64,000 nt of DNA, from contig NZ_LNSA01000011.1 in assembly GCF_001468465.1 (NCBI RefSeq), positions 54,372 to 118,371 on the forward strand. Reading direction: 5' to 3'. Of this stretch, positions 33,739-42,330 are shown in pieces. The notes beneath the pieces were generated by a model, which saw nothing but the letters and a program-made list of their open reading frames with translations, made no database searches and had not been told where the DNA came from. The number at the start of each line of letters is the position of its first letter. The stretch's first letter is position 1. The position numbers and the translations under genes are program-made. This stretch comes from Sphingopyxis sp. H115 (GTDB lineage Bacteria > Pseudomonadota > Alphaproteobacteria > Sphingomonadales > Sphingomonadaceae).

Positions 33739-34422
33739 GTGACTCCAGTCTATAATCAATCGTTTTTGAGCGTCGCGAGTGCGGCTTTCCTGCTATCGAC
33801 ACTTTCGGCTTGCGGCGGCGCATCAGGGGAAGGCGAGAAATCCGACAGTGCGGAACCGCGAACGCAAGCGGCCGTCGCTCGCGACCCCAATTATCCCGAG
33901 ATCGATATCCCGCCCGTTTGGGATGCCAAAGGACAGCTGGTCCAACCAAAAGACTTTCGCGAGTTGGTCTTCCTCGGGGCGCCGCTGACACCGCACGGTC
34001 TTAACGGCGGGAAAGCGTCTTTTCCCGAGTTCCACAATGTCTACACGCAGCCAGCAGCCTTCAAGGCCTATCGGGCGACCGGCAAATGGCCTGAAGGCAC
34101 CATGATGATCAAGGAACTACAGCTCGTCAGTGATCCGAAAGGCGAATTTCCTGACGGATCAACGACGGCACCATCCGGGCGAGGATATTTTCCCGGTCCG
34201 CCCAATGGCCTCGACGTTTCAGTCAAGGACAGCAAACGGTTCGCCGATTCAAATGGCTGGGGCTATTTCAACTTCAATCATTCCGCTCCGCCCTATCTGG
34301 CCACGGCAGCGCTCAAATCCGTCGACGAATGCGCGGGGTGCCACATCGCCAATGCAGAAGACATGGTCTACATCAAATTCTACAAGCCCATACTCGATCC
34401 GCTACCGCTCCCCCGCGGTTGA
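33739..34422 (+). CDS. Cytochrome P460-family lipoprotein
   Basis: 227 residues from GTG 33739. ATG 33688 is in frame but would lie upstream of the expected transcription start if the LysR-type site is used. Lipoprotein signal with lipobox LSAC (STLSACGG). The P460 fold is indicated by FHNVYTQPAAFKAYRATGKWPEG and a C-terminal haem-c motif CAGCH. Characterised cytochromes P460 oxidise hydroxylamine and interact with NO through a Lys-crosslinked haem; the conserved Lys cannot be placed with certainty here. It is the first gene of a pair and faces the periplasm or outer leaflet. Confidence 0.8.
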   Translation: MTPVYNQSFLSVASAAFLLSTLSACGGASGEGEKSDSAEPRTQAAVARDPNYPEIDIPPVWDAKGQLVQPKDFRELVFLGAPLTPHGLNGGKASFPEFHNVYTQPAAFKAYRATGKWPEGTMMIKELQLVSDPKGEFPDGSTTAPSGRGYFPGPPNGLDVSVKDSKRFADSNGWGYFNFNHSAPPYLATAALKSVDECAGCHIANAEDMVYIKFYKPILDPLPLPRG

Positions 34423-34482
34423 CATGACGCTGCTGCAGCCATCGGCGTCTGCGGCGCGACAGGCGATGCAAGAGCAGCGGCC

Positions 34483-35472
34483 ATGCTCAGTGCTCATAGG
34501 AACGACGATTTGCTGACCGGGAAGACCATTGCGGTCATCTGCGCCGTCGCGCTGTTCACCACAGCCTGCGGCAAAAAGAGCGATGCGGGTGCGCCCGACG
34601 ATACTTACGCGTCGCTGGTCAACAAAGATGGGACGATCTCCTTTCCCGCAGACTTCCCCGAGAGTTACATGTTCATTGGCACCTGGTCGGTCACGGCGCC
34701 CTCGGGAGAGGCAGAAATTCATTCCGTCTATTCCCGACCGGCGGATGTTGACGCCTTTCGGAGCGCGGGGAAATTTCCTGACGGCGCAGTCTTGATCAAG
34801 GAAGTCACAATTGCGAAGAGCGCCGACCTCGTCACAGGCCGCGCATCCTGGGCCGGTGATCGCAAGATTTGGTTCCTCATGGTGAAGGATCGCAAGGGAC
34901 GGTTCGCGGGCAACCCCCTCTGGGGTGACGGGTGGGGCTGGGCGCAATTCGACCCGACCGACACCAAGAAGCAAACGGCGACGAATTACCAAACCGACTG
35001 CAAATCATGCCACATTCCGGCCAAGTCATCCGAATGGGTTTACACCTATGCCTACCCAGCGCTGGGTGAGAAAGGCCAAGTCGGCCTGCCGGTGAATTCA
35101 CATAGAGGTAACCCGCCCGGGATAGTTCCCGCCGTCGCAACGCAGGCCATGACGAGCGGCGTGGCTTCAGGCAAGATGGCTTTCGACAAGACTTGCAGGG
35201 CATGCCACTCCATAAACCCTGGTGGTGCCGGCATCGGACCAACGCTGGCTGGCGTCGTCGGCCGCAAGGCGGGCACCGTGCCAAACTTTGATTATTCGGA
35301 CCAGATACGGAATTCCGGCATAACCTGGACAGCCGACAATATTGACAAACATATCGAGGCGCCAAAATCCTTCATTCCCGGGAATCGCATGGGAAATCTC
35401 TTCCCCAACGGGATCAAGGATCCGGGTCAGCGCCGCGATATCATCGTCTATCTGAAAAGCGTCGCACAGTAG
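34483..35472 (+). CDS. Cytochrome P460-cytochrome c fusion lipoprotein
   Basis: 329 residues. Lipoprotein signal (TIAVICAVALFTTAC). P460-like domain (about 50-190; EIHSVYSRPADVDAFRSAGK, WGDGWGWAQFDP) with haem motif CKSCH. A class I cytochrome c domain (about 235-329) follows, with CRACH, GIGPTLAGVVGRKAG and the distal Met in FIPGNRMGN. The fusion gives the P460 centre its own electron exit. Start may be ATG 34483 or TTG 34510 (better ribosome site, AGGAACG). Same operon as the previous P460 gene. Confidence 0.85.
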   Translation: MLSAHRNDDLLTGKTIAVICAVALFTTACGKKSDAGAPDDTYASLVNKDGTISFPADFPESYMFIGTWSVTAPSGEAEIHSVYSRPADVDAFRSAGKFPDGAVLIKEVTIAKSADLVTGRASWAGDRKIWFLMVKDRKGRFAGNPLWGDGWGWAQFDPTDTKKQTATNYQTDCKSCHIPAKSSEWVYTYAYPALGEKGQVGLPVNSHRGNPPGIVPAVATQAMTSGVASGKMAFDKTCRACHSINPGGAGIGPTLAGVVGRKAGTVPNFDYSDQIRNSGITWTADNIDKHIEAPKSFIPGNRMGNLFPNGIKDPGQRRDIIVYLKSVAQ

Positions 35473-35631
35473 TCGACGGCGGCTTCCCGCTCGCGAGCGG
35501 CGGTAAGACGCATGAGCCACTGAAGGTGGCTAGTCAGATTGATGCTTGAGGCACAAAACAACTCAACGGACTATTCAGCCAAGGGCGATTTTTTGCCAAG
35601 GCCCGAATGTCCTCAATCAAAGGAATGACAC

Positions 35632-36024
35632 ATGGCCAAACGTGATGCGGTTTTCCCCGCAAACCGACATGCTCTCTACGAAGAGCATGGATATTCCGCA
35701 GCGATCCGGTCGGATCGTTTGCTTTTCGTATCCGGCCAGGTCGGAAGTCGTGAAGACGGTTCGCCGGAACCAGAGTTCGCGGAGCAGGTTCGGCTGGCCT
35801 TCGCAAATCTGGAAGCGACCCTGCTGGCTGCGGGATGCGGATTTGACGACATCGTCGATCTAACGACTTTCCATACCGATCCCGAAAATCAGTTCGAAAC
35901 GATTATGGCCGTGAAGAGCAAGATCTTCACTGAAGCGCCTTATCCGAACTGGACAGCACTTGGTGTGAACTGGCTGGCCGGATTCGATTTCGAGATCAAG
36001 GTAATCGCCCGCATTCCAGACTGA
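35632..36024 (+). CDS. Rid/YjgF-family protein lacking the catalytic Arg
   Basis: 130 residues with the YjgF/Rid fold (DRLLFVSGQVGSREDG, ANLEATLLAAGCGFDDIVDL, FEIKVIARIPD). RidA enzymes hydrolyse reactive enamines using an Arg in PAR-x-x-V. Here the segment reads PYPNWTALGV with no Arg, so it belongs to a Rid subgroup unlikely to be an imine deaminase. RidA of E. coli becomes a chaperone after chlorination, which suits the neighbourhood (inference). ATG 35632 follows AAAGGA. Confidence 0.85.
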   Translation: MAKRDAVFPANRHALYEEHGYSAAIRSDRLLFVSGQVGSREDGSPEPEFAEQVRLAFANLEATLLAAGCGFDDIVDLTTFHTDPENQFETIMAVKSKIFTEAPYPNWTALGVNWLAGFDFEIKVIARIPD

Positions 36025-36128
36025 CCGCAACCCGTGCTAGGCCAGTAAAATCCGAAACGAAAGAAAGTCGCGTCATCGCTGATTTCCTCGGAGCTGGCCT
36101 TTGGGGCCTGTTTACAGCCAGCGGCCTT

Positions 36129-36842
36129 TTGATCGGTGCCGTTGTCGCGGACCTGTTTTCAAACCGGCTGTCTCATCGCCTCATCGCGACCGTGATGGGG
36201 TTTGGCGGCGGCGTGCTTATCGCCATTGTCGCTGTCGAGCTTATGGGGAACGCAATCAAAACTGGCATGTCCGCCGCTGCGATCACAGCGTTGCTGGGAG
36301 GGGCGGCAATCTTCAGCGGCATCAACTGGTATCTCGCCACAAGCGGCGCGAAAAATAGGAAACGTTGCGGCGAATGCGTGAAGCAAACGACCGAAAATGA
36401 GCATGCCGGAAGCGGCGTCGCGATTGCTGTTGGGACGGTTCTTGACGGCATTCCCGAAGCACTCGTGATCGGCCTGTCTATGGTTGGCGGCGGGAAGATC
36501 GGGATGGGCGTCGTCGCCGGGTTTTTCCTCGCCAACATTCCTCAGGGACTCTCAAGCGCCTCGGGGATGAAGCTGGCTGGACGATCACGACGCTACATTT
36601 ACGCGATCTGGGCGGGCATCCCGCTCCTGATAGGGCTCACAGCCGCCTTCGGGAATTTTGCTTTGGGATCAGTCTCAACCGACGCAACGACGGTCATTCT
36701 CTGTTTCGCTGCAGGCACGGTGCTGGCGATGCTCGCGGAAACCATGATCCCGGAAGCCTTCGATCACGCGCCGCCGATGATCGGTTTGATTACCGTGACG
36801 GGCTTTCTTTCGGCGTTTCTGCTGGTGCAACATCATGTTTGA
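36129..36842 (+). CDS. ZIP-family metal transporter
   Basis: 237 residues from TTG 36129, but the frame stays open upstream and the preceding codons encode a good first helix (ADFLGAGLWGLFTASGLL), so the true start is probably near 36075 with a non-standard codon. ZIP signatures: GTVLDGIPEALVIGLS (helix IV) and LANIPQGLSSASGMK (helix V); six to eight membrane helices. The cytoplasmic loop has CGECVKQ. ZIP proteins move zinc, iron or manganese into the cytosol. The metal is not predictable. Confidence 0.8.
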   Translation: MIGAVVADLFSNRLSHRLIATVMGFGGGVLIAIVAVELMGNAIKTGMSAAAITALLGGAAIFSGINWYLATSGAKNRKRCGECVKQTTENEHAGSGVAIAVGTVLDGIPEALVIGLSMVGGGKIGMGVVAGFFLANIPQGLSSASGMKLAGRSRRYIYAIWAGIPLLIGLTAAFGNFALGSVSTDATTVILCFAAGTVLAMLAETMIPEAFDHAPPMIGLITVTGFLSAFLLVQHHV

Positions 36843-36988
36843 TATGCGGGGCGGGCTTGAATAGCAGATCTTACTGCAGCTTCATCCTTAGGTCAGGCCA
36901 GTTGGAAATACATCGCCGGCAGCGTAACTCGCTACGATAACAGCCTCAGGTGACGGCCCTTGGACCGCTGTAATATTGGAGATGGAAA

Positions 36989-37900
36989 TTGGGACCGCAT
37001 TCGGAGCGCAAGGAACAACGGCTTCTCCTGTTCTCCGCCACCGGCACCCTCGCCCTTTCCCTTGTTGGCATCGCTATTGGCCTGTTGAGCGGCGCAAAGT
37101 CGATCTTGTTCGACGGTGTGTACAGCCTTGCCGACGCAGGGCTTACGCTGGCCGCCTTTTTCGCCGCGCGGCTGATCGCGCGTGGCGCAGACCGCCGGTT
37201 CCAATATGGCTACTGGCACATCGAGCCGATGCTTGGGTTCGTCAACGGCAGCGTTCTGCTCCTCGCCTGCGCCTATGCATTGATTGACGGAGTAGACACC
37301 GTGATGATGGGAGGACGGAACGTGAGTTTCGGGCCCGGTATCGGATATGCCGGCGCGAGCGCGCTCATCGGCTTCGGGATGTATATTTATATCCGGCGCC
37401 GCGCTCGCGGCCTCGGGTCCTCGCTTCTGAATATCGACGCGGCCGCGTGGCTTTTCGGCGCACTTCTCAACGCCGGGCTGAGCGCCGCATTTGTCACCGC
37501 GGTCGTGCTCGAGGGAACGCAGGCGGAGAAGCTCTCGGCCTATTTCGATCCGGCAATCCTCATCCTCCTTGCAATCTTCCTGGCTCCGCTTCCCCTTCGG
37601 GCCTTGGCAGCGGCCGGTCGCGAGATACTGCAGATCGCGCCAGCCGATCTCGATGCGCAGGTCAGCAGCATCGCACGCGAAGTCGCGGCACGGCACGGCT
37701 TCGTCGAGCATCAATCCTATGTGACCCAGGTCGGCCGCGCAGGGTTTATCGAGATCGGCTTTGTCGGTGTCGCGGCATCGACCACGATGACGCTTGGCGA
37801 GCAGGACGCCATTCGTCAGGAATTTGCGGACGCGATGGGCGGGCTGCGCCCCGGATATTGGCTCACGATCGACTTCACGGCCGATCGCCGTTGGCTCTAA
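36989..37900 (+). CDS. Cation diffusion facilitator (CDF) metal exporter
   Basis: 303 residues from TTG 36991-region start at 36989, with GGAGATGGAAA upstream. Six helices. The metal site motifs are SILFDGVYSLADAG (helix II, with Asp and Asp) and LNIDAAAWLFGAL (helix V), with a C-terminal cytoplasmic domain. CDF proteins export divalent metals by proton antiport. It lies beside an opposing ZIP importer, suggesting metal balance during stress. It is convergent with the glutaredoxin operon across a hairpin terminator. Confidence 0.85.
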   Translation: MGPHSERKEQRLLLFSATGTLALSLVGIAIGLLSGAKSILFDGVYSLADAGLTLAAFFAARLIARGADRRFQYGYWHIEPMLGFVNGSVLLLACAYALIDGVDTVMMGGRNVSFGPGIGYAGASALIGFGMYIYIRRRARGLGSSLLNIDAAAWLFGALLNAGLSAAFVTAVVLEGTQAEKLSAYFDPAILILLAIFLAPLPLRALAAAGREILQIAPADLDAQVSSIAREVAARHGFVEHQSYVTQVGRAGFIEIGFVGVAASTTMTLGEQDAIRQEFADAMGGLRPGYWLTIDFTADRRWL

Positions 37901-37937
37901 GCGCGAGCAACTCCGGGGCGGCTCACGGTAACGCGCA

Positions 37938-37969
37938 AACGGGCGCCCGCTGTTCGGCGGACGCCCGTT
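37938..37969. terminator. Bidirectional hairpin terminator
   Basis: 13-bp arms (AACGGGCGCCCGC and its complement with one mismatch), 6-nt loop, between the convergent CDF and glutaredoxin genes. It is followed by AGTTTC on the plus strand. Confidence 0.7.
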
Positions 37970-37973
37970 AGTT

Positions 37974-38249
37974 TCAGACGAGCATCTTTTCGCGCAGCAG
38001 CAAATCGAGGCCGCCGTCGGCATCGAGCGCCACCAGATCATCCGACCCGCCCACATGCGTACCGTTGATGAAGATCTGCGGAACCGTCCTGCGTCCACCA
38101 GACGCTGTCTGCATTGCACGGAACTGCACCGGATCATCTTCGACGTCGATTTCGATCCAGTCGGTCACCCCCTTGGCGCGAAGATGCGCCTTGGCCCGGT
38201 GACAAAAGGGGCAATAGTCCTTGGTATAGAGGGTTATGTTCGGTTTCAT
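37974..38249 (-). CDS. grxC: Glutaredoxin 3-type (GrxC)
   Basis: 91 residues from ATG 38249 (GGAGACATGAA upstream). Dithiol active site CPFC (KDYCPFCHRAKAHL), TVPQ cis-Pro loop (RRTVPQIFING) and GGSDDL near the end: all hallmarks of GrxC. Reduces protein disulfides and mixed glutathione disulfides in the cytosol. Last gene of msrB-msrA-grx, where it could recycle oxidised MsrA. Confidence 0.92.
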   Translation of the reverse strand: MKPNITLYTKDYCPFCHRAKAHLRAKGVTDWIEIDVEDDPVQFRAMQTASGGRRTVPQIFINGTHVGGSDDLVALDADGGLDLLLREKMLV

Positions 38250-38262
38250 TTCATGTCTCCGA

Positions 38263-38784
38263 TCAAGCTGCCTCAGACTGCTCGCCGGCCGATGGAAGGA
38301 CCCAGGCGGCGCGCGGAAAGTGGCAGGTGTAACCATTGGGACGGCGCTCCAGATAATCCTGGTGCTCCGGCTCCGCCTCCCAGAAGGGGCCAATCGGCTC
38401 CAACTCGCTCGCTACCTTTCCCGGCCAGAGGCCGGATGCGTTGACGTCCGCGATCGTCTGCAACGCGGTTTCACGCTGCGCTTCGTCGGCATAATAGATC
38501 GCCGAGCGATAGCTCCCGCCGCGGTCGTTGCCCTGGCGATTGCGCGTGGTCGGATCGTGGATCTGGAAGAAAAATTCGAGGATCCGGCGGTAGCTGATCT
38601 GATCGGGATCGAAATTGATCTCGATCGCCTCGGCGTGCGTGCCGTGGTTGCGATAGGTCGCGTTCGGCACATCGCCGCCGCTGTAACCGACACGGGTGCT
38701 GACGACGCCGGGGAGTTTGCGGATCAGGTCCTGCATGCCCCAGAAGCAGCCGCCGGCAAGGATGGAACGTTCGGTCATGATCAA
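38263..38784 (-). CDS. msrA: Peptide methionine-S-sulfoxide reductase MsrA (copy 1)
   Basis: 173 residues. Catalytic GGCFWG (residues 11-16), then [21 protein letters not shown] and [10 protein letters not shown], all MsrA signatures. Reduces the S-epimer of methionine sulfoxide in proteins. No signal peptide, so cytosolic. The start overlaps the upstream msrB stop, and grxC follows after 13 bp. Paralogous to the copy at 61852. Confidence 0.95.
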   Translation of the reverse strand: MIMTERSILAGGCFWGMQDLIRKLPGVVSTRVGYSGGDVPNATYRNHGTHAEAIEINFDPDQISYRRILEFFFQIHDPTTRNRQGNDRGGSYRSAIYYADEAQRETALQTIADVNASGLWPGKVASELEPIGPFWEAEPEHQDYLERRPNGYTCHFPRAAWVLPSAGEQSEAA

Positions 38785-39224
38785 TTCTCCTCGATCTGGT
38801 TCAGAAATTCGGAATAGCCCTCGGCTTCCATGTCATCGCGGTGGACGAAGCGGAGTGAAGCCGAGTTGATGCAGTAGCGCTGGCCGCCACGGTCGCGCGG
38901 ACCGTCGGGAAACACATGTCCCAAGTGGCTGTCGCCATGAGCCGAGCGCACCTCGGTGCGGATCATCCCGTAGCTGTCGTCGCGTATTTCATCGACATTG
39001 GCGGGGACGATGGGCTTGGTGAAGCTCGGCCATCCACTGCCGGAATCGAATTTGTCGGTCGAGGCGAACAAGGGCTCGCCGCTGACGATATCGACGTAGA
39101 TGCCGGGCTCCTTATTGTGCAGCAGTTCCCCACTGCCGGCACGCTCGGTGCCGCCTTCCTGGGTGACATGGCGCTGTTGGGGCGTCAGCTTCGCAATGGC
39201 TTCGCTGGTCTTGAGGTAGGTCAT
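38781..39224 (-). CDS. msrB: Peptide methionine-R-sulfoxide reductase MsrB (copy 1)
   Basis: 147 residues from ATG 39224, with AGGAG 7 bp upstream. [11 protein letters not shown] and the catalytic Cys in [11 protein letters not shown] are present. The two CxxC zinc motifs of classical MsrB are replaced ([23 protein letters not shown]), so this is a zinc-free form. Reduces the R-epimer of methionine sulfoxide. First gene of an msrB-msrA-grx operon; very similar to the copy at 62393. Confidence 0.95.
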   Translation of the reverse strand: MTYLKTSEAIAKLTPQQRHVTQEGGTERAGSGELLHNKEPGIYVDIVSGEPLFASTDKFDSGSGWPSFTKPIVPANVDEIRDDSYGMIRTEVRSAHGDSHLGHVFPDGPRDRGGQRYCINSASLRFVHRDDMEAEGYSEFLNQIEEN

Positions 39225-39320
39225 TCGATATCTCCTTTGTCTGACAGTTGCGGCACGTCTTTCCACCCCGGTGCGCCGCATGCGCGCCGGTGGAGACAGT
39301 CCCGAAATTCGAAATTTGGC

Positions 39321-39959
39321 TCAGAGGCGGTCGAGGATGCTCATGAGAACCGCCGGGTCGAGCCGGTTGCGATAATTGGGATCGAGAAAACTATATCTGA
39401 TGATCCCGTCGGTACTGATCACATAGGTTGCCGGCATCGGAATGCGCCAGTCGGCGCCGTCGTCGCCTGCGACCATCCCGTCCGCAAGCGCCGCCCGGCG
39501 CATACTCTCGGGCAGTTCGAAGGCGAGGCCATAATCGCTCGCGACCGTCATTCCGCGATCGGCGAGCAACGGAAGCGTCATTTCCTCGGCCCGCGCCATT
39601 GCGATGCTGTCGGCGAGCGGCTGCGGGGAGATCGCGAGCAGGCTCGCTCCTCTATCCTCGACCGCTTGCGCCGCCTTCGACATCGCCCGAAGTTCGGCGC
39701 GGCAGAAGGGGCACCATCCGCCGCGAAAGAAACTCAGGACCACTGGTCCGCCAATCAATCGGCCACGCAGCGAGACTGTGCCGCCGAGGGCGTTTTCCAG
39801 CAGGAACTCCGGCGCGACATCTCCGGCCTGGACAGCCGAGACCTCGATGCCCATGGCCAGGATCTGCCGATCGCCTTCGGCGATTGCCACCCTCCCCTCG
39901 TCGCCGGCTGCCTGGAAATAGGCTTGCTCGATCATGCTCATGTCCGTTCGGAAGTTCAT
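39321..39959 (-). CDS. AhpC/TSA-family peroxiredoxin
   Basis: 213 residues from ATG 39959. Thioredoxin fold with SFFRGGWCPFCRAELRAM, an active site CPFC unlike the PxxxTxxC of typical 2-Cys peroxiredoxins but normal for the peroxiredoxin-like family. The segment MPATYVISTDGIIRYSFLD holds the cis-Pro. Probably reduces hydroperoxides or acts as a thiol oxidoreductase. A 15-bp-arm hairpin lies 30 bp before the start. An ATG at 39974 is in frame but has no ribosome site. Confidence 0.85.
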   Translation of the reverse strand: MNFRTDMSMIEQAYFQAAGDEGRVAIAEGDRQILAMGIEVSAVQAGDVAPEFLLENALGGTVSLRGRLIGGPVVLSFFRGGWCPFCRAELRAMSKAAQAVEDRGASLLAISPQPLADSIAMARAEEMTLPLLADRGMTVASDYGLAFELPESMRRAALADGMVAGDDGADWRIPMPATYVISTDGIIRYSFLDPNYRNRLDPAVLMSILDRL

Positions 39960-39989
39960 TCGACTCTTCTGCATCGAAAATTGGGGAGG

Positions 39990-40022
39990 GGAAAGGCTGG
40001 CGCGGCTCGCGCCAGCCTTTCC
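39990..40022. repeat. Perfect hairpin with 15-bp arms upstream of the peroxiredoxin
   Basis: GGAAAGGCTGGCGCG, GCT loop, exact complement. On the minus strand it is followed by CCTCCCCAATTTTCG, so it could end or attenuate a leader transcript 30 bp before the peroxiredoxin start. The adjoining 40023-40366 region has no secure gene; it contains a 63-codon minus-strand frame (40055-40246) with GGAG upstream that may be a leader peptide. Confidence 0.65.
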
Positions 40023-40339
40023 TTCAATGTCCACCTCGAGCCGGGCGCCGGGAGTCACGCCCAGCCCAAGGTGGATCGAGCGAAGCGACGAAGCCGGGAA
40101 GGGGAATTACCGGCTCGGACGTCGCGTCCGGGCTCGAGGCTTTTGCGGCGGTAAGGGAAGGCCGCCGCAACCCGCAAGGAAACGGACCCCGCGATCCAGG
40201 GCCGCGAAAGCGGCGTCGGTTCTGATCTGGCATTCATGATGGTCATCTCAAAACTCCAGGAGGCTTTGTCTCGGGTCCGTTTTTGCGGATGAGCCGTATT
40301 TAGGCTGTAGCGATTGCTTGCGGCAGATGGGTTGAGTCG

Positions 40340-40350
40340 ATAGGACCTAT
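40340..40350. promoter_or_regulatory. Short dyad before the LysR gene
   Basis: ATAGG-A-CCTAT, followed by TCC, 17 bp upstream of the LysR ATG at 40367. Possible autoregulatory site. It resembles only the inner part of the 29-bp sites seen elsewhere. Confidence 0.35.
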
Positions 40351-40366
40351 TCCGCAGGGGAATGAA

Positions 40367-41272
40367 ATGGATCGACTTGCCGTCATGGAGCAGTTCCTCG
40401 CCGTGGCCGAGGCGGGTTCCTTTTCCGCGGCGGCGCGACGGCTCAATGTCGGTCAGCCATCGATTTCGAAAGCCGTGGCGCAGCTTGAGGCCTATCTCGG
40501 CGTCCGGCTGTTCCAGCGCTCAACCCGCAGCCTGACGCTCACCGAGGCGGGCCGTCGCTACCGCGACGGCGCCGAGCGTGCGATTGCAGCCGCCGCCGCC
40601 GCGGAGATTGCCGCCAAGGAAGACGGGGGCCGTCTCGCCGGACCGGTGCGCGTCGTGGTCCCGACTTGCCTTGCCCGGCTGCATCTCGTGCCGTGTCTCC
40701 GGGAATTCTCTGATCGCTTTCCCGAAGTCACGCTCGATCTGGAGATCACCGATCGCGAAACCGATGTCGTGGCATCGGGCGTGGATATCGCGCTGCGAAT
40801 TGGCACGCTCGCCGACACCGCGCTCGTCGCCTCTCGCATGGCGCGCACGCGGATGGCGCTGGTCGCGAACAAGGCCGAAAATGGTCTCGACGCCCCGCAC
40901 AATTTCATGGGGCAGCCCGCGATCATCTCGCGCCTTCATCATGCGAAGAATAGCTGGGTCTTCCGCGATGGCAGCGCGCGCATCGCGATCATGGTGCATC
41001 CTGCGCTCATTCTCGACAGCGACGACGCAGCCCGGTCGGCAGCGCTTGCCGGTCTCGGCTATGCGATGTTGCCCCGGCCCTTCGTCGCCGATCTGATCGA
41101 TACCGGCGATCTTGTCGAGTTGCTGCCCAACCATATGCTCGAAGACATTGATCTATGGGCCCTGCTGCCGGCTGGCCGCGACCAGACCGCGAGAGTGCGC
41201 GCTTTTCTCGACTGGCTCCGCCCGCAGATGAACGCGATCTTTGCCGATGAGCGACCCGGCTTGCTCTCATGA
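40367..41272 (+). CDS. LysR-type transcriptional regulator
   Basis: 301 residues. N-terminal winged helix (AVAEAGSFSAAARRLNVGQ, then SISKAVAQLEAYLGVRLFQR), substrate-binding domain with TDRETDVVASGVDIALRIG, typical of the CrgA/DmlR-like group that represses or activates an adjacent gene. Overlaps the YeeE/YedE gene by 4 bp, so they form one transcript. Divergent from the peroxiredoxin. Could sense a redox or sulfur signal (inference). Confidence 0.9.
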   Translation: MDRLAVMEQFLAVAEAGSFSAAARRLNVGQPSISKAVAQLEAYLGVRLFQRSTRSLTLTEAGRRYRDGAERAIAAAAAAEIAAKEDGGRLAGPVRVVVPTCLARLHLVPCLREFSDRFPEVTLDLEITDRETDVVASGVDIALRIGTLADTALVASRMARTRMALVANKAENGLDAPHNFMGQPAIISRLHHAKNSWVFRDGSARIAIMVHPALILDSDDAARSAALAGLGYAMLPRPFVADLIDTGDLVELLPNHMLEDIDLWALLPAGRDQTARVRAFLDWLRPQMNAIFADERPGLLS

Positions 41273-42249
41273 ACGCTATTGCGGTTGCCATCGCTGCTTC
41301 GATGCTGAGTTTTGCGATGGGTTTCGCGATCAGGCGGGGGACGGTCTGCGTGGTCGTTGCGGCGCAGGATCTTGTCGTGCGGCGCCGACCCGACAAGTTC
41401 ATCGGGTTCGCGACGGCGGCTTGCTGGTCAGGGCTTCTGCTTGTTCCACTGGCATGGACCGCACCAGCTGTTTTCCATCTGTCCCCGGGCTACGACCAGC
41501 TGATCCAGGCTTTCCTGTTCGGGTGTCTTTACGGGATCGGCGCGTGGGCGAACCAGGCTTGCGGCTTTGGAACACTCGCGCATTTGACCGGCGGCAGGCT
41601 CGGATATCTTCTGACCCTCGCCGGCTGGGTAATCGGCGCCTCGTTCATATCCAAAGTCTACAGGCCCCAGCAAATTCCCGAGCCCTCGCTGCTTGCGACG
41701 TCACCGCTCGCCGCGATAGCGGCGTGGCTGGCCTTCGCCGCAGTCTGCTGGTGGAGCTGGCCGCGCCTGCGACTGTTGCGCCGCCGGTCGCGCTGGCGCA
41801 AGATGCTGCTTGGACGCGCGCGGATGCGTCCCTTCGAGGCCATGCTCATCATCGGCATCGGCGGCGGCCTGCTGTACGCCTGCGCCGGGAGCTGGACCTA
41901 TCTGGGCCTCCTGTCCAGCTACGCCTCGCAGCTCGTCATGCACGATTTCGCCCCGATTTCTCCTTTGCCGGCGCTTTTGGGCACCGCGATGATGATCGGC
42001 GGCGGACTATTTGCAGCCGTCCGCTCCGCCAGCTTCCGGTTGCGCGGCACCAACTGGCGTCAAGGCTCGCGGCATCTCGTCGGCGGCACCATCATGGGGT
42101 TGGCCACCCAGCTCATCCCGGGCGGCAATGGGGTCATCATCGTCTACGGGCTGCCCTCCTTCGCTCCCCATGCCCTGACCGCCTATTTCGGGATGACATT
42201 GACCCTCATGCTCATCTTCGCCGCCACAAACTATTCCCGCAGGGCATAG
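41269..42249 (+). CDS. YeeE/YedE-family transporter
   Basis: 326 residues, about nine membrane helices. Conserved Cys motifs FAIRRGTVCVV (about 23-33) and NQACGFGTLAHLTGG (about 97-111), plus GGNGVIIVYGLPS, match YeeE/YedE (PF04143), whose characterised member YeeE takes up thiosulfate by Cys relay. Start overlaps the LysR stop (ATGA). Could bring in thiosulfate for cysteine and thiol synthesis under oxidant stress. Confidence 0.85.
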   Translation: MNAIAVAIAASMLSFAMGFAIRRGTVCVVVAAQDLVVRRRPDKFIGFATAACWSGLLLVPLAWTAPAVFHLSPGYDQLIQAFLFGCLYGIGAWANQACGFGTLAHLTGGRLGYLLTLAGWVIGASFISKVYRPQQIPEPSLLATSPLAAIAAWLAFAAVCWWSWPRLRLLRRRSRWRKMLLGRARMRPFEAMLIIGIGGGLLYACAGSWTYLGLLSSYASQLVMHDFAPISPLPALLGTAMMIGGGLFAAVRSASFRLRGTNWRQGSRHLVGGTIMGLATQLIPGGNGVIIVYGLPSFAPHALTAYFGMTLTLMLIFAATNYSRRA

Positions 42250-42275
42250 AAACCATGCCCACGGGCCAACTGTTT

Positions 42276-42296
42276 TTGCGCGCTCGATGCGCGCAA
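42276..42296. terminator. Small hairpin between YeeE/YedE and reductase genes
   Basis: TTGCGCGC, 5-nt loop, GCGCGCAA. No T-run after it on the plus strand, so it may be a weak terminator or a processing site within the operon. Confidence 0.35.
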
Positions 42297-42330
42297 TATG
42301 CGCATCGTGTAATCAGGAAGGGACAGCGGG

